DNA of 64,000 nucleotides from Thuidium tamariscinum (GCA_947034885.2 OX344753.2:30212689-30276688); one strand, 5' to 3'. Shown: positions 48,110 to 58,479, counted from the stretch's first letter. Translations and numbers: made by a program. Notes: generated by a model not told the origin, from the letters alone.

Positions 48110-50177
48110 CACTAGAAGAAAACCGTGTTTTTTTTATGTCTAGCCCTGACATACTCATGTCCAGAGGTGAACATGTACATGTCTAGACAAATGTCTGTAT
48201 ATCAGAATGTGCATTCCAATGTCTATAGTAGATTTTTGTGTATGTTGGAGACAATCGTGTAAAATTCTAGTGAAAAACAAGATGTGCTTCCATTGACATC
48301 GACTTTTTGCTACCGTTGGACGTTGGTTGAAGATTGGGTGATGTTGAAATTGATGTCTGTAGGAACGTTCATTGCCACGTCAGCTTCATTGACTTTGGAT
48401 AATTTTGTAAGAATTATTTTGGTTCAAAAATAAAATGTTGCCCAAGCAAAAAAAAAGGAAATGGGCAGTCACAGGAAAAATTCCGGGGGAAAAAATGATG
48501 ACGTGGCTGTTGATGTCACATCTGACATCAAATATTTGTGACATGGCAAACTCTATAATCTGACGTGGCAAAATGCCACGTCACTACTTTCAGGTACTAT
48601 ATAAATTTGATGTTCTCTTAGACGTCGGAAGAGACTTCAGTAAGTCATAGTAGACGTACTTTGAGACATTGATAACTCTCATAAGGTATCTTATAAGAGT
48701 GTGTCGTGTTCATGTAGACGTTGATTATGACTTCAATGCGTTCCAACTGACTCTTATGAGACAATAGGATGGACCTTATGACATTTATGGGAATTTTTGG
48801 ACGTTTTAAGTAACATATTCTAGAGTTCAGAGGTGTTTAGCATAGTGCAAAAGTTAAATCCTACTGCTTGAAGTTTCATGTATTCTTCATTGAACTCAAG
48901 CAAAGTTACTATATATAAACATAAAAGACTATGTCCTAAGTTCATCTTCAACATCCTATGCCATAACATTTTCTAAAATGGTCAAGGACACTAAAGTTTC
49001 ATCTAGCATTCAGGAGTTTGGAGATTTTCTTTCATTGCAACAAGGATTGGATTAAGATGTTCATAGTTTGAAATCTTCTATTTTCTATGACAACAATGAC
49101 ATTTTTATAGGGTTCAAACAAGTCACATGATGTACAACAAGTGAAGTGGATGAAGTAGGATAACACAAGATGTTTCAAAAGCATTGCGTAATATAATAAG
49201 AAAGCTTGTTTCTATAGAATATTTTCAAAGGTATTTTATGTGTGGCTATTTACCTTAATTCTTGTATTTAAGATGACTGTATTTTTACAAAAAAAGCTAC
49301 AAAGGGCATATTTTCAATACCCTATAATTTTTGTAAATTCATTCTTGTAGGTTTTAAAATAGGGCTATGTTACATTTAAAATTGAAATTTTTTTCCTTCT
49401 ACTAAATATATGTACAAGATTTATACCATGAAACCAACAACAATCAATTCAATTTAAGTGCTATTGACAAAGTGGTAGTTTTCAACTTTTAAAGGTCAAT
49501 TGTTCATTGAACAAACAACTGAAAATTCAGGTAGGTTCCTATGAAGTGAATTTGATTGGATGTTCAGAAAATTTTAACATAAGATGTGAATATGTCTTTA
49601 AGTGAAAATATATATTTTTTCCAACTAGGGATCCAAATCAAAGTTATGCTTCCCTAAATGTTTTTGGTAGGTTGGGAAATTTGGATATCTTTGGCACATC
49701 TTTTGCAAAAACACTCATTGACTTTTGAAATTTGGATAATATACAAAAAATAAAATATGGTATTTAAGTGTCTAAAAAAATTTTGAACCTCTAAATCCTA
49801 AACCCTCAAATTTACAATTTCACACTAACTATGTAGCTTTTTGAACCCTTGTCATAGAAATTACACAAACATTCACAAAAACAAACAAAATAAGAAGTCA
49901 TTGTACAACACAATAGACCAAAATCCTAAATCCTAACTATTGAAAAGACTAAAGTGTAGGAAGATGAAGTCAAATGAGCGTCATCTACAATGACTTTGAA
50001 CCAACAAAAAAAATCATTTCAATTTTTTTTAATCTAAAATGCATACAATTGCAATATAATAATGAAAATTTCCTAAATTAAACAATTTTACACTTTTGGT
50101 ATTATAATTGTATAATTGTTTGAAAATATTTTTTAAAAATTTGTATGTTTTAGTATAAAAAATTCATTGCTTCTATA

Positions 50178-50901
50178 GGGTGATTGCAAGAAACACTTGT
50201 CCTTTTTTTGTCCCCTTGACCTTTAGGAGGTAGTTTTTTGCTCATAACTTTTGCATCTTTTGTTCATTTGACTTAAAACTTGAAATGAAGGTGCTTACAA
50301 AAGTTTTACAGTTTGTGTAATTTTTTTGATTTTTTCAAAACTAGTTTACTATTTTTAAATTGCCCCCAATTGGGTGTCTACTTTGGCCATTTTGGGGGGT
50401 TTAGTCCTATTTTGACCCAAAAATGAAAATTTTGAGCTGAAAATTGGCATGCAAGGACCTCACCTAAAGTTACACAATACCACAAAGAGATTTTTTGAAA
50501 ATACTATACTATTCAACCTCCACATGTTGTCAAAGTGGATGACTTTGTGCAAGTGTGGAGAATAAAATTTATTTTTTCCAAAGATGAAATTTGTTGGAAA
50601 AAAAAGACCTTTACTTGGAAAAAAAACGTATTTTTCATTTTAATTTTTTTCAGTTATTTACTATTTTTACCAAATTAGTGAAAAAAGAGCTATTTTCATT
50701 GTATTTTCCATTGTCTCTAACATTTAGAGAAAAAAATTCTTAGGTCTCAATTTCAAGAGACATAATGTTTTCATTGCTCTTCAAATTATCCATATTTTTT
50801 TCAATTTAAAAAAATTTATTCCAAAAGTCACATGACTCATAGGACTCACTAATTTTGAGCCATTTTGAGACAAAACCGGTAAGTGTTTCTTGCAACGACC
50901 C
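50178..50901 (-). mobile_element. Inverted-terminal-repeat element, copy 2 (724 bp, TATA target duplication)
   Basis: Ends GGGTGATTGCAAGAAACAC and, on the opposite strand, GGGTCGTTGCAAGAAACAC. Flanked by TATA on both sides (50174-50177, 50902-50905). The interior is the reverse complement of the 36.4-kb copy over the whole length, e.g. around 'CTCACCTAAAGTTACACAA'. It is nested in the CACTA element. Confidence 0.85.
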
Positions 50902-51593
50902 TATACACCAATTTTACGAATGTACATTACTGCAATTATTCATAAAAATCATACTTTCAATATCAAATTAAAGATATTTTGCAATGCTTAAACATATAAT
51001 TTTTATTATCCAAGTTGTGGTATTGTTTACTAAGCCACTGGACAATATTCATTTATGGTAGCTACAATATTTCATTTATGCTTGTCTTCTTCTATATTGA
51101 TTCAATATTGCATTAGTACTATATTGTTAAATATTTGCATTAATATTGAAAGTTACCCACATCAATACCATTTCACTTGGAAGAAGATTTTTTTTCCAAT
51201 CAATAGATTACTTGTCACTTGTCATTAACTATCACTAAAATTGGTAGCTTGACTTTTCTCTACAACTTAGGAAATCCAACCCAACTCATAGAATCTAGCC
51301 CCTTAGTTTCTTAAATCCAAATTTGTTATAGTTCATAAAACTTCAAATTTTGGGAGACCTTTTGGCAACCCTATTTTAGAAAAAAAATAATAGGTAAAGC
51401 TATCTATTGTCACCTACCCTTCATTATAAATAACTTGAAATATTCCATTTTAATGATGCTAGTTTACTTTTTAAAATTATCTAAATTTAAGCACACTTTG
51501 CCGCCATGTGAGGCTTTTAAAATTGTTTTTAAGGGTGTCGTTGTGTCCCTAGCTAGGCCACTTGTGGCTGGCTAGTTTTGTTTTTGTTTCCTT

Positions 51594-51628
51594 GCAATGA
51601 AATTCCGTTTCATTTGTGCCAAAAAAAA
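51594..51628 (+). repeat. Stem-loop plus A-tail, candidate retroposon 3' end
   Basis: GCAATGAAATTCCGTTTCAT then TTGTGCC and eight A residues. AATGAAA pairs with TTTCATT, giving a 3' hairpin before the A run. The same sequence recurs at 54320-54356. Confidence 0.5.
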
Positions 51629-51869
51629 TTATTTTTAAGGTGTCAACTGAGATATCAATTGAAACATCAATTAAGACATGAAGATATTTCTTGCAATATC
51701 AATTCAAACGTCATTTGAGATGTCCAAATAGACAAGGTTCACAACCTGTTGCACTAGGATAATCCCATATGGTTGGTCTTTCCTCCTAGCACCCCATTAG
51801 TATAAATATCTTGCCTTCTCATGTCAAAATATTCATATAATAAATGGTTTTTCAAGCCATACAACATAG

Positions 51870-52075
51870 TTGCCATATATGGTGTATTATATATGGATTA
51901 CAATGTATAGCATATTATATATGATGTATTTATATGGTGTACAATGTATGGTGTATTTTGTATGGTGTATGGTTATTGTATACAATGTATTGTGTATGGC
52001 ATGTTGTGTTGGACATTGTATTTGCATTGTTACATATGTTGTAGTAGACATTATAACATACATGTGCATTATGTA
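51870..52075 (+). repeat. Low-complexity TATGGTGTA/ACAATGTA tract
   Basis: Imperfect reiteration of TATGGTGTA, ACAATGTAT and TATATG words inside the CACTA element. The opposing open frames across it are artefacts of the repetition. Confidence 0.65.
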
Positions 52076-52840
52076 GAATATGTGTGACTAGTAGATATAT
52101 TAGTGTCATTCTAAATTATGCATTTAATCACACAAATGTCCAATGTGACATTATTTTGTTTGTTTGATTTGTACTAAATATTTTAATAAACGTTCATGAT
52201 GCCATCAAAGTTGACATTGCAAGATATTATAATGTCCATATTGATGTCTCTGTAAATGTGTATATCTCAAATATTATATCTGCTACTACAATGTTGAAGT
52301 CTTACAGGACATTATATGTCAATATATTTGTATCCTTACCTATACCACATGCACGGAGATGAACATCATATGAAACACATAGATGTCTCTAATGATGTCT
52401 TCTGAGACATAAAGATGTCTTTGTAGACATCATAGTAAACACCCCCCAAAAGCTCAAAAGACAACGCCCGCACATTTAAAAATCTGCCACGTCACCATTT
52501 GAACATGCCACGTCACCCCAGTTTGACCCCCAAATGAGCTGATGTGGCAGATGCCACGTCAACAAAATCTGGATGGATGAAAAAAAATCCTAGCTGGCTG
52601 CCCGTACCTACGTGGCGCTAAATTTCCAGCCACATGGCACTCTTTTAGGACCCCGTTGACCGGTGCTTTTTTGGATGTCTAGCCCTTGACATGTTCATGT
52701 CTGCGTGTTTTTTTTTATGTCTGGCCGATGTTTTTTTTAACGTGATCCTTTTGGACATCTGCGTGGACATGGAAGATGTCTAACCCAACATCAACATGTC
52801 TATCAGGACGTGTCCAAAAAAAGACTGTTTTCTTCTAGTG

Positions 52841-54551
52841 GGTGACCACAGGCTCGAGCACCATACCCGGGGACCTTGACCAGGTTAGTTCTACAAGAAC
52901 CGACAACGTTTGTCATGTCAGCACGTCATCTCGATCGGCTATTTCAAGCTGGGTTTGAGACGAACTGTAGAATGATGCTCAGATCGATGCGAACTTCCTG
53001 CTCGTGTTGGCGTGAAACACAATATTTCGGCCAAACTTTCTTTTCGTCATTTTATTAAATTAACGGTCAAACTGGTTCCCACGCGTTGTCCACTCCGACA
53101 CCCACTTGAACGCAAGTGGCTCTGTCACAGTGTGGCAAGCGAAAAGAGAATGCATAAGCTGTTCGAAGAATGCTGTCCACTGTGAACAGACTCCACAGTA
53201 ATCGAGCTACTACTAAGAGCCGCAATTTGCACTACGGTGGACGAGTGGAGAACTGCACCGGTTGGTTAACCATTGAACGACGAACTGGTGACGAATTTCA
53301 TATCATCATGAATTCACATGAGAAACATTGCATTCGTTGGTAAGAAATGAAGAGAAATTCGACAAAATCATATCTGGTAATTTAAAAAGGTGTTGAGGCC
53401 CAATTTGGATTTGATGGTCACCTCTAAATATCAAGAACAAAACCTCGAGGTGGCAGGCCGGGTTGAAGATCCTCAATTGTTAATCATCTCACTCATACTC
53501 AATCCGCAATTAACTCTTTCTTTTAACCTGCAAGAAAATTATACACACATGAAAAACCCCACCGCGGATGGCTTGTGTCTGTCGAAGACAGACTTGAAGC
53601 CTAGGCCACTTCCCACGCCACCGATCGACTACGCCATGAGAATGATTCCGTGGAACTCACCTGCAAGGCACCAAATTTACCATGTTAGATCGAAGACTGA
53701 ACATGCTTGAATTGAGGTTTATAAGTTCAAGACAAATTCAGTCAGGATTTTGCTCATTCCAGGGACTGCGTTTCATTCTAAGATCATTCTAAAGTTCACC
53801 TATGCATGTGCTAAATGGAACCTCTCCCGATCCCCTTCCTAGTCGAAACTAGCCGAAACTGTTGAAACAACACAGTTCGCATGTGTCGAAATTTGATTCT
53901 ACCTAACGCAGCTTGCCAAACTATCACAACTCCCATGTCTTTGCGTGCGAAGCTGAACCATAAGTCCCAAGACATATAGAAGGGCCGTGTACAATGTCCG
54001 TTTAACCATCTTGTGCGGCCTCATTACAATTCTCGTGGTACACGGATCATGTTCGGAGGGTGAGGCATGAACATCACCAACTGGGACGATCTACAGGCGC
54101 AGTGATCGGGACCACATTCGATTTTGATTCTAGAGAGGAAGATGCTACCCAAGTTCGGTGATCAGAACGTTAGATTTTTAACGTTTTTAAGAGTTGGAAG
54201 AGTTATCCAATTACTATGCATTATTGTGTAATCGAGCAAAAGCAAAGTTATCAGGCGAGGAAAGACTGACTGCTTTTGAATCAGATCACATTGTATTGAA
54301 ATAAGAAATTCATGCCTCTGCAATGAAATTCCATTTCATTTGTGCCCATAAAAAAATAAGCAATTCATAACATTCTATCAACTCCAAACTTTTTCTCTCA
54401 CACTACTTCCAAATGAAACTCGGAGCAGTATATACACTTACACCCCTTGCCAAATCTCCACCATTCTAGACGTTCAATAGCTCGACATACTACTGGATTT
54501 GATAACACGAGGATGGGCTGGCTCCACCTGTCGATGGAAGCTAGTTCTACA
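52841..54551 (+). other. Interior of two-gene element, right of CACTA insertion
   Basis: Moderate GC and CpG-retaining, like the genes on either side. Plus frames at 52876-53058 and 53390-53710 begin at ATG/TTG but show no recognisable motif and no splice partners. It may be the 3' flank of either gene or an unrecognised third gene. Confidence 0.4.
54320..54356 (+). repeat. Stem-loop plus A-tail, candidate retroposon 3' end (second copy)
   Basis: GCAATGAAATTCCATTTCAT then TTGTGCCCAT and an A run, matching the copy at 51594 except for one loop base and CAT before the A run. Confidence 0.5.
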
Positions 54552-54644
54552 TTAATTTTCTATATCACCTAAAGGAACAACTCGTATTCGTTTTGGTGGC
54601 GCTACCTCAATTGCTGTATGTTTCTTCTCATATCGTCTGTTCAT
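54552..54644 (-). pseudogene. Minus-strand partner gene, exon 3 (basic C-terminus)
   Basis: On the minus strand the acceptor TTGTACAG precedes MNRRYEKKHTAIEVAPPKR and IRVVPLGDIEN, ending at TAA (54552-54554). It joins exon 2 in phase 0 (CTA AAG/ATG AAC). The basic cluster resembles a nuclear localisation signal. The exon is too short for routine ORF detection; phase and both splice sites support it. Confidence 0.65.
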
Positions 54645-54737
54645 CTGTACAACACAATAGCATCATTGTTGTCAAAAAAAAGTTAGCTAATCTGAAACTC
54701 ATAATTGAATACTAGTAAGAGTTAGTTGAATAAATAC

Positions 54738-55537
54738 CTTTAGAGGTGTTTGGTCGTCCTCAACTATGTAGAGGATGAAATCTTCCGCAGTTGTTAGCCC
54801 GAGAGTGAATGCAAGCTCTTGTCGGACATTTGATAGTAGCCAATCAAGTCCTGCCTCAATCAGACCTTGTATACTGCCAAATTCGTATTGAAGCTCTATA
54901 ATTTTCACAGGGCCAATTTGATCGATATAAACCCATTTTCCTGAGACAAACCTTTGTCGATTATATTGGAAATTGGTATATAAAGTAGATCGGCCAATGT
55001 GGAATCGGAAGACAATTGATTTACGATCAACTTCACATTTGATACTGTCCATTCCATGGGTGACTTTACTATCCCAACCATTGTCCATGAGTGATGCTAA
55101 CAATTCCTCTGATACGTCCTTGAACACAAATAAAGTTGGTGTTCTGTGAATGGTGGATGCCACCGCAAACAAGTCGACCATCACCGGGACAGGTATAAAC
55201 CACTGTAGATGAGTCTATCTACTCCCAACATTAGACTTCATAGAATATTGGAAGTCAGCTCGCATGCGTGCTCGGAACGCTTTTGTAGTAGACATGTCTG
55301 GCAAAGGCCAACTTGGATCGTCAAACCCAGGAAGTAGAATAGGCTCTAGGTGTCCATATTTTTGATTTCCCACCCGAGGATAATACATGGCATTGTAATA
55401 AAATAAGCTATCATGGAATAATTCTCTGTGAGATCGCCCATTTCTTGCTGGTTCTCCAATGTCCGCATGTAAAACATATAGAACACCAATAAGGCTTGAT
55501 GGATGAACCCAGTCCTCATATATTGAAGGGTAGAGGT
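54738..55537 (-). pseudogene. Minus-strand partner gene, exon 2 (in-frame TAG)
   Basis: The acceptor TTTTTTAG (55538) is followed on the minus strand by LYPSIYEDWVHPSSLIGVLY, then a hydrophilic stretch with LFHDSLFYYNAMYYPRVGNQ. The frame reads to SNVGSR then TAG (55217-55215), and continues in frame with THLQWFIPVPVMVDLFAVAS to the donor AAG/GTATTT (54737). I do not recognise the domain. The part after the TAG (TLFVFKDVSEELL, IGRSTLYTNFQYNR, GKWVYIDQIGPVKIIELQYE) looks like a folded beta-rich region. ORF detection from the internal ATG (55184) sees only the second half. One nonsense codon breaks an otherwise intact 266-codon exon. Confidence 0.68.
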
Positions 55538-55640
55538 CTAAAAAATAACAACACTTATCTAAATTAGTAAAGAACTAACGAAACATGTAAATTTCAATGC
55601 ATAATTGCTTTCAGAAATGAATTAGATAGAAGGTTTAACT

Positions 55641-55970
55641 CAGAATTGCATCCTCTCAACAGAGTTGGTTGCTTCGCAGGGTCCAGCTCTAACTGTCGAT
55701 ATTGATAAGCATGTTGTACCAATACTTTGAAACAATAGCAGAACCATTGTTAGAAACACTGAATTGGAACTGAAGAATCTTGGCTTTCCACGCTCCATCT
55801 ACACTTGGAGAACCTCCATGTTTCATTGTGTCTTTAGCGTGACCGCCTCTCTTCCCAGACATTAATGTTACCCACCCATTGACTTCAAATCTCTGCGGTA
55901 TAAACTCTCCACTCTCATCAACTTGATTGTACAGAACCACAGAGGGAACAACAGATCTAGGCGCCCTCAT
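55641..55970 (-). pseudogene. Minus-strand partner gene, exon 1 (frameshifted)
   Basis: ATG at 55970 starts MRAPRSVVPSVVLYNQVDES and continues through FEVNGWVTLMSGKRGGHAK and AWKAKILQFQF. Around 55730-55755 the coding-like frame switches by one base (consistent with a 1-nt deletion) to QWFCYCFKVLVQHAYQYRQ, then ELDPAKQPTLLRGCNS. With that correction the last base would complete an Asp codon with exon 2 (CNS/D/LYPSIYEDW). The expected donor position reads AGTTAAAC, with GT displaced by one base, so the splice site may also be damaged. Function unknown. It lies opposite the transposase-like gene in a convergent pair, so a helper protein of the same element is the simplest idea. Confidence 0.62.
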
Positions 55971-56184
55971 TGTTGTAACAAAAGTCCAAAACTACAATTT
56001 GCTAAGAATTTGAGATGTTGAGATTGAGTCTGAGACTTTGAGATGTTGAGAAAACAAGATTAGAAAACAAAACCTAACCAGTGCAGGAACAGAAGATGAA
56101 AGAAGACGAGAGAGAAGGCGAGAGAAGGCGACAAGCCTCCACCTGTCCAATTTCGAATTCGTAGAACTGTTGAGTTACAATGAT

Positions 56185-56209
56185 GGCGCCTTAAAGTCAT
56201 AATGGCGCC
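56185..56209 (-). promoter_or_regulatory. Paired GGCGCC motif upstream of minus-strand gene
   Basis: On the minus strand CTGGCGCCATTATGACTTTA then AGGCGCCA, 215-240 bp upstream of the ATG. It resembles CTGGCGCCACTTTTG...CACTTTGGCGCCA upstream of the plus-strand gene (43903-43934). Candidate subterminal inverted repeat or shared promoter element. Confidence 0.45.
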
Positions 56210-56280
56210 AGGAGGCATACCAGCATGCATTGGTCGAACCCCTCTCAAGATGTGTCGTGGTGGTATGCATGCCAAGCTGT

Positions 56281-56611
56281 ACAGTACCTTTCTATTGTCG
56301 GGCAGGTCGGATAGTGAGCAAAATTAGTAACTAAACTCGCAGCCCAGTTATGGGTTCATTATTTTTGTAATGATTTGCTTGCAAAAAATACAATAGTACT
56401 ATCAATTAAGAGGTCACAATGTTTTTAACAAAACAATTTGATGGAAGTTCGAAAAAGTAGCAATTGTATACCATTGTGAGCGATGGCTACAAAAGACCTA
56501 CAACAGGATAGAATGGACAACAATGTTAGAAAAAAAATGCCAATTTTGCTCCAAAGGGCTTAAAGCTTAAGATTTTGTTGGTAGTTTGTAAAACCCTAAA
56601 AGTAATGCTCG
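56281..56611 (+). other. Spacer right of the two-gene element
   Basis: No gene. The outer boundary of the two-gene element must lie near here, but no target duplication or clear terminal repeat could be identified. Confidence 0.4.
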
Positions 56612-56827
56612 CACTAGTAGAAACCCCCGTTTAATGTGACAAGGCCTAATTTTTCTTGACGGATTTTGCTAGGCATGAAAAGTAACAACCCATATTTTTA
56701 TGTCAACAAAAACATTCAACACAACATCAATGCTGACATAAAAATACGCATTTTTACTTTTGATGCCTAGCAAAATCTGTCAAGAAAAATTAGGCCTTGT
56801 CACATTAAACAGGGATTTCTACTAGTG
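56612..56827. mobile_element. CACTA-type MITE, 216 bp, nearly palindromic
   Basis: The left end CACTAGTAGAAACCCCCGTT and the right end (opposite strand CACTAGTAGAAATCCCTGTT) continue as inverted repeats for roughly 70 bp each, including AATGTGACAAGGCCTAATTT and GATTTTGCTAGGCAT, leaving a short loop. Flanks are TCG (left) and CCG (right), a 3-bp duplication with one change. The terminal CACTAGxAGAAA is shared with the 4.7-kb CACTA element, so the same transposase may have moved both. Confidence 0.85.
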
Positions 56828-56901
56828 CCGGAATCACATACCTAAAACAATGACTAGTTAAATTGCCCAGGTTTCAATCTTAGCAATGGCTTCTTAAACC
56901 T

Positions 56902-58137
56902 TTAACCTCTAAAAATGCCCCAAATTCTAGTGTCAAAAATACTTTGAAGTTAAATAAACTTTAATCAAGTTGATATTATTAGTAGATTATATTTTTGAAA
57001 AATTCTTTTTGAAGTCTAGCTTTAGCATTAGAAATCCGATTTTGAAAGTGATTAATTATGATTTTTCTATTGATCAAGATTTTATACAAGAATGTCCATT
57101 TCAATCTTGACTTTCTATAGTATTGACAGCTCTTGGATCTCAGCCTCAAGTACACTTGATCTTGGAGAAAAACTCATATTTAAAATTCATTTACAAAAAT
57201 TGTAGAAAAGATTTTGAAAAGCCATAAATTGAGCAGACTTATGCATACTATGTCTTTTAACCTCAAAAACTTTTTTGGTGACCAATTTTGTAGATTTGAC
57301 ATGTGAAAAGAGGATTGAAAGACTTCAAATAACTTTCATAGTTTTAACACCGTCATGATCAAACATTATAATATATATATTTTTTTGAAACATACTACCT
57401 TCAAGGTCCGTAGTCAAACTAACACAAGACAACAACCAAGGCAACCTAGCTGAATAACCAAGGAATTACACGCCTTGGGTATCCCATCAAGAACAAGTGG
57501 GGGAACACCAACCTTCTTCTCGTGCACCAGCACGAAGAGCCCCCATATGAGCAATGTCAGTACGGGGAGTTGAACCAAGGATCTCAAGGTTCCCAACAAA
57601 CCTTTTTTTTTGCTTTTTGAGAAAGTGCCAACATGGCGATCATTTAAAATTTGGTGAAGCATTGTATTTCTACATTCATCCAACTTTTGCACTAAAAAGT
57701 ACTTTATAGTTATATTCATACACTTTATCATCTAAATTTGGCGATTTCATCCACAGTTTTCATTAAAATGGTAAATGTTTGGCGAAAAAAGGTTACTTTT
57801 TTTAATACTTTTTTGGCGAAAAAAAGATTTTTTTTTCAAATGGTGCTTTCTGGCACTATATCGCCAAAAAAAAGGGCTGGTTCTCAACGGAAGTCCCTAC
57901 CACCTATCCTATCACCCACGGTAGTTTTAAAGTCATTGTGGACTACATTATGATCTTTCAATCTATAAGTAATATTTTTGTGCTTATTTTTTCTATGTAA
58001 TCTGTAACATATTTATTACAAATTTGAATGGTTATGATTTTTTTAAATTGATAAAACTTATCAAAATGTTAAATTCTTGTTTGATTTAGAACAAATTACT
58101 AGAAGTTCAAAAAAGGCCTTGGGCATTTAGAAGTTAA
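56902..58137 (+). mobile_element. TTAA-family element, enlarged by internal insertion
   Basis: TTAA (56902-56905)/CCTCTAAAA at the left; CATTTAGAAG/TTAA (58134-58137) at the right. At about 1.23 kb it is longer than other copies. The extra length is explained by foreign sequence at about 57.40-57.90 kb (a GC-richer 200 bp and a dispersed repeat, listed separately). Confidence 0.5.
57610..57900 (+). repeat. Dispersed repeat, copy 1 (TGGCGATTTCATCCA type)
   Basis: Collinear words AGTGCCA.CATGGCGA, ATTCATCCA, GGCGATTTCATCCA and TTTTTTGG shared with 61975-62250, in the same orientation. Interspersed TTTTTTGGCGAAAAAA words. The origin of the repeat is unknown. Confidence 0.5.
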
Positions 58138-58479
58138 TCCTTAACTGCCCAATTGACTATATATGGTCAATTTGAAATTTCAGGCCTATTTCTTAATGGG
58201 CAATTAAGTTCCTATGACTGTTTTTAAAAAAAATTCGGGCAATTTTAAGGGTTAACTATTGAATATTTTCATTCTTCACTAAAAAAGTACATATTTGATT
58301 ATTGAGAGGTCTTCAAAGGCATACATGTACCATAAGTGAAGTGAAAAGCTTGCCAATTTTACTTTTTTTCCTAACTTTATGCAATTTCACTTAATTTGAG
58401 ATCTAAAAAATTGTACATATCTATTTACTTTGAAAATGGTCCCAATGAAAATAGGAAAGTATTTTCATGATATTTACCA

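Larger units (their letters stand above)
48110..52840. mobile_element. Non-autonomous CACTA (En/Spm-type) transposon, 4731 bp
   Basis: The left end CACTAGAAGAAAACCGTG and the right end (opposite strand CACTAGAAGAAAACAGTC) are inverted repeats with the CACTA signature. GGT flanks both sides (48107-48109, 52841-52843), the 3-bp duplication expected for CACTA elements. Subterminal regions are rich in GACATGTC/AGACATC words and in TGCCACGTCA (48373, 48574, inverted 48561; 52485, 52506, 52552), the kind of array to which a TNPA-like protein binds. No transposase ORF remains. A TATATAAAT box (48599) precedes only a 25-codon ORF (48978-49055). An inverted-repeat element is nested inside (50178-50901). 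The host sequence is the space between two convergent genes. Confidence 0.9.

Noticed and set aside
51870..52076. Opposed 68- and 60-residue frames
   Set aside because: Both arise from a TATGGTGTA-type simple repeat inside the CACTA element.
53390..53710. 106-residue ORF as a third gene of the two-gene element
   Set aside because: Starts at TTG, no motif, no splice partner; kept only as a possibility in the spacer description.
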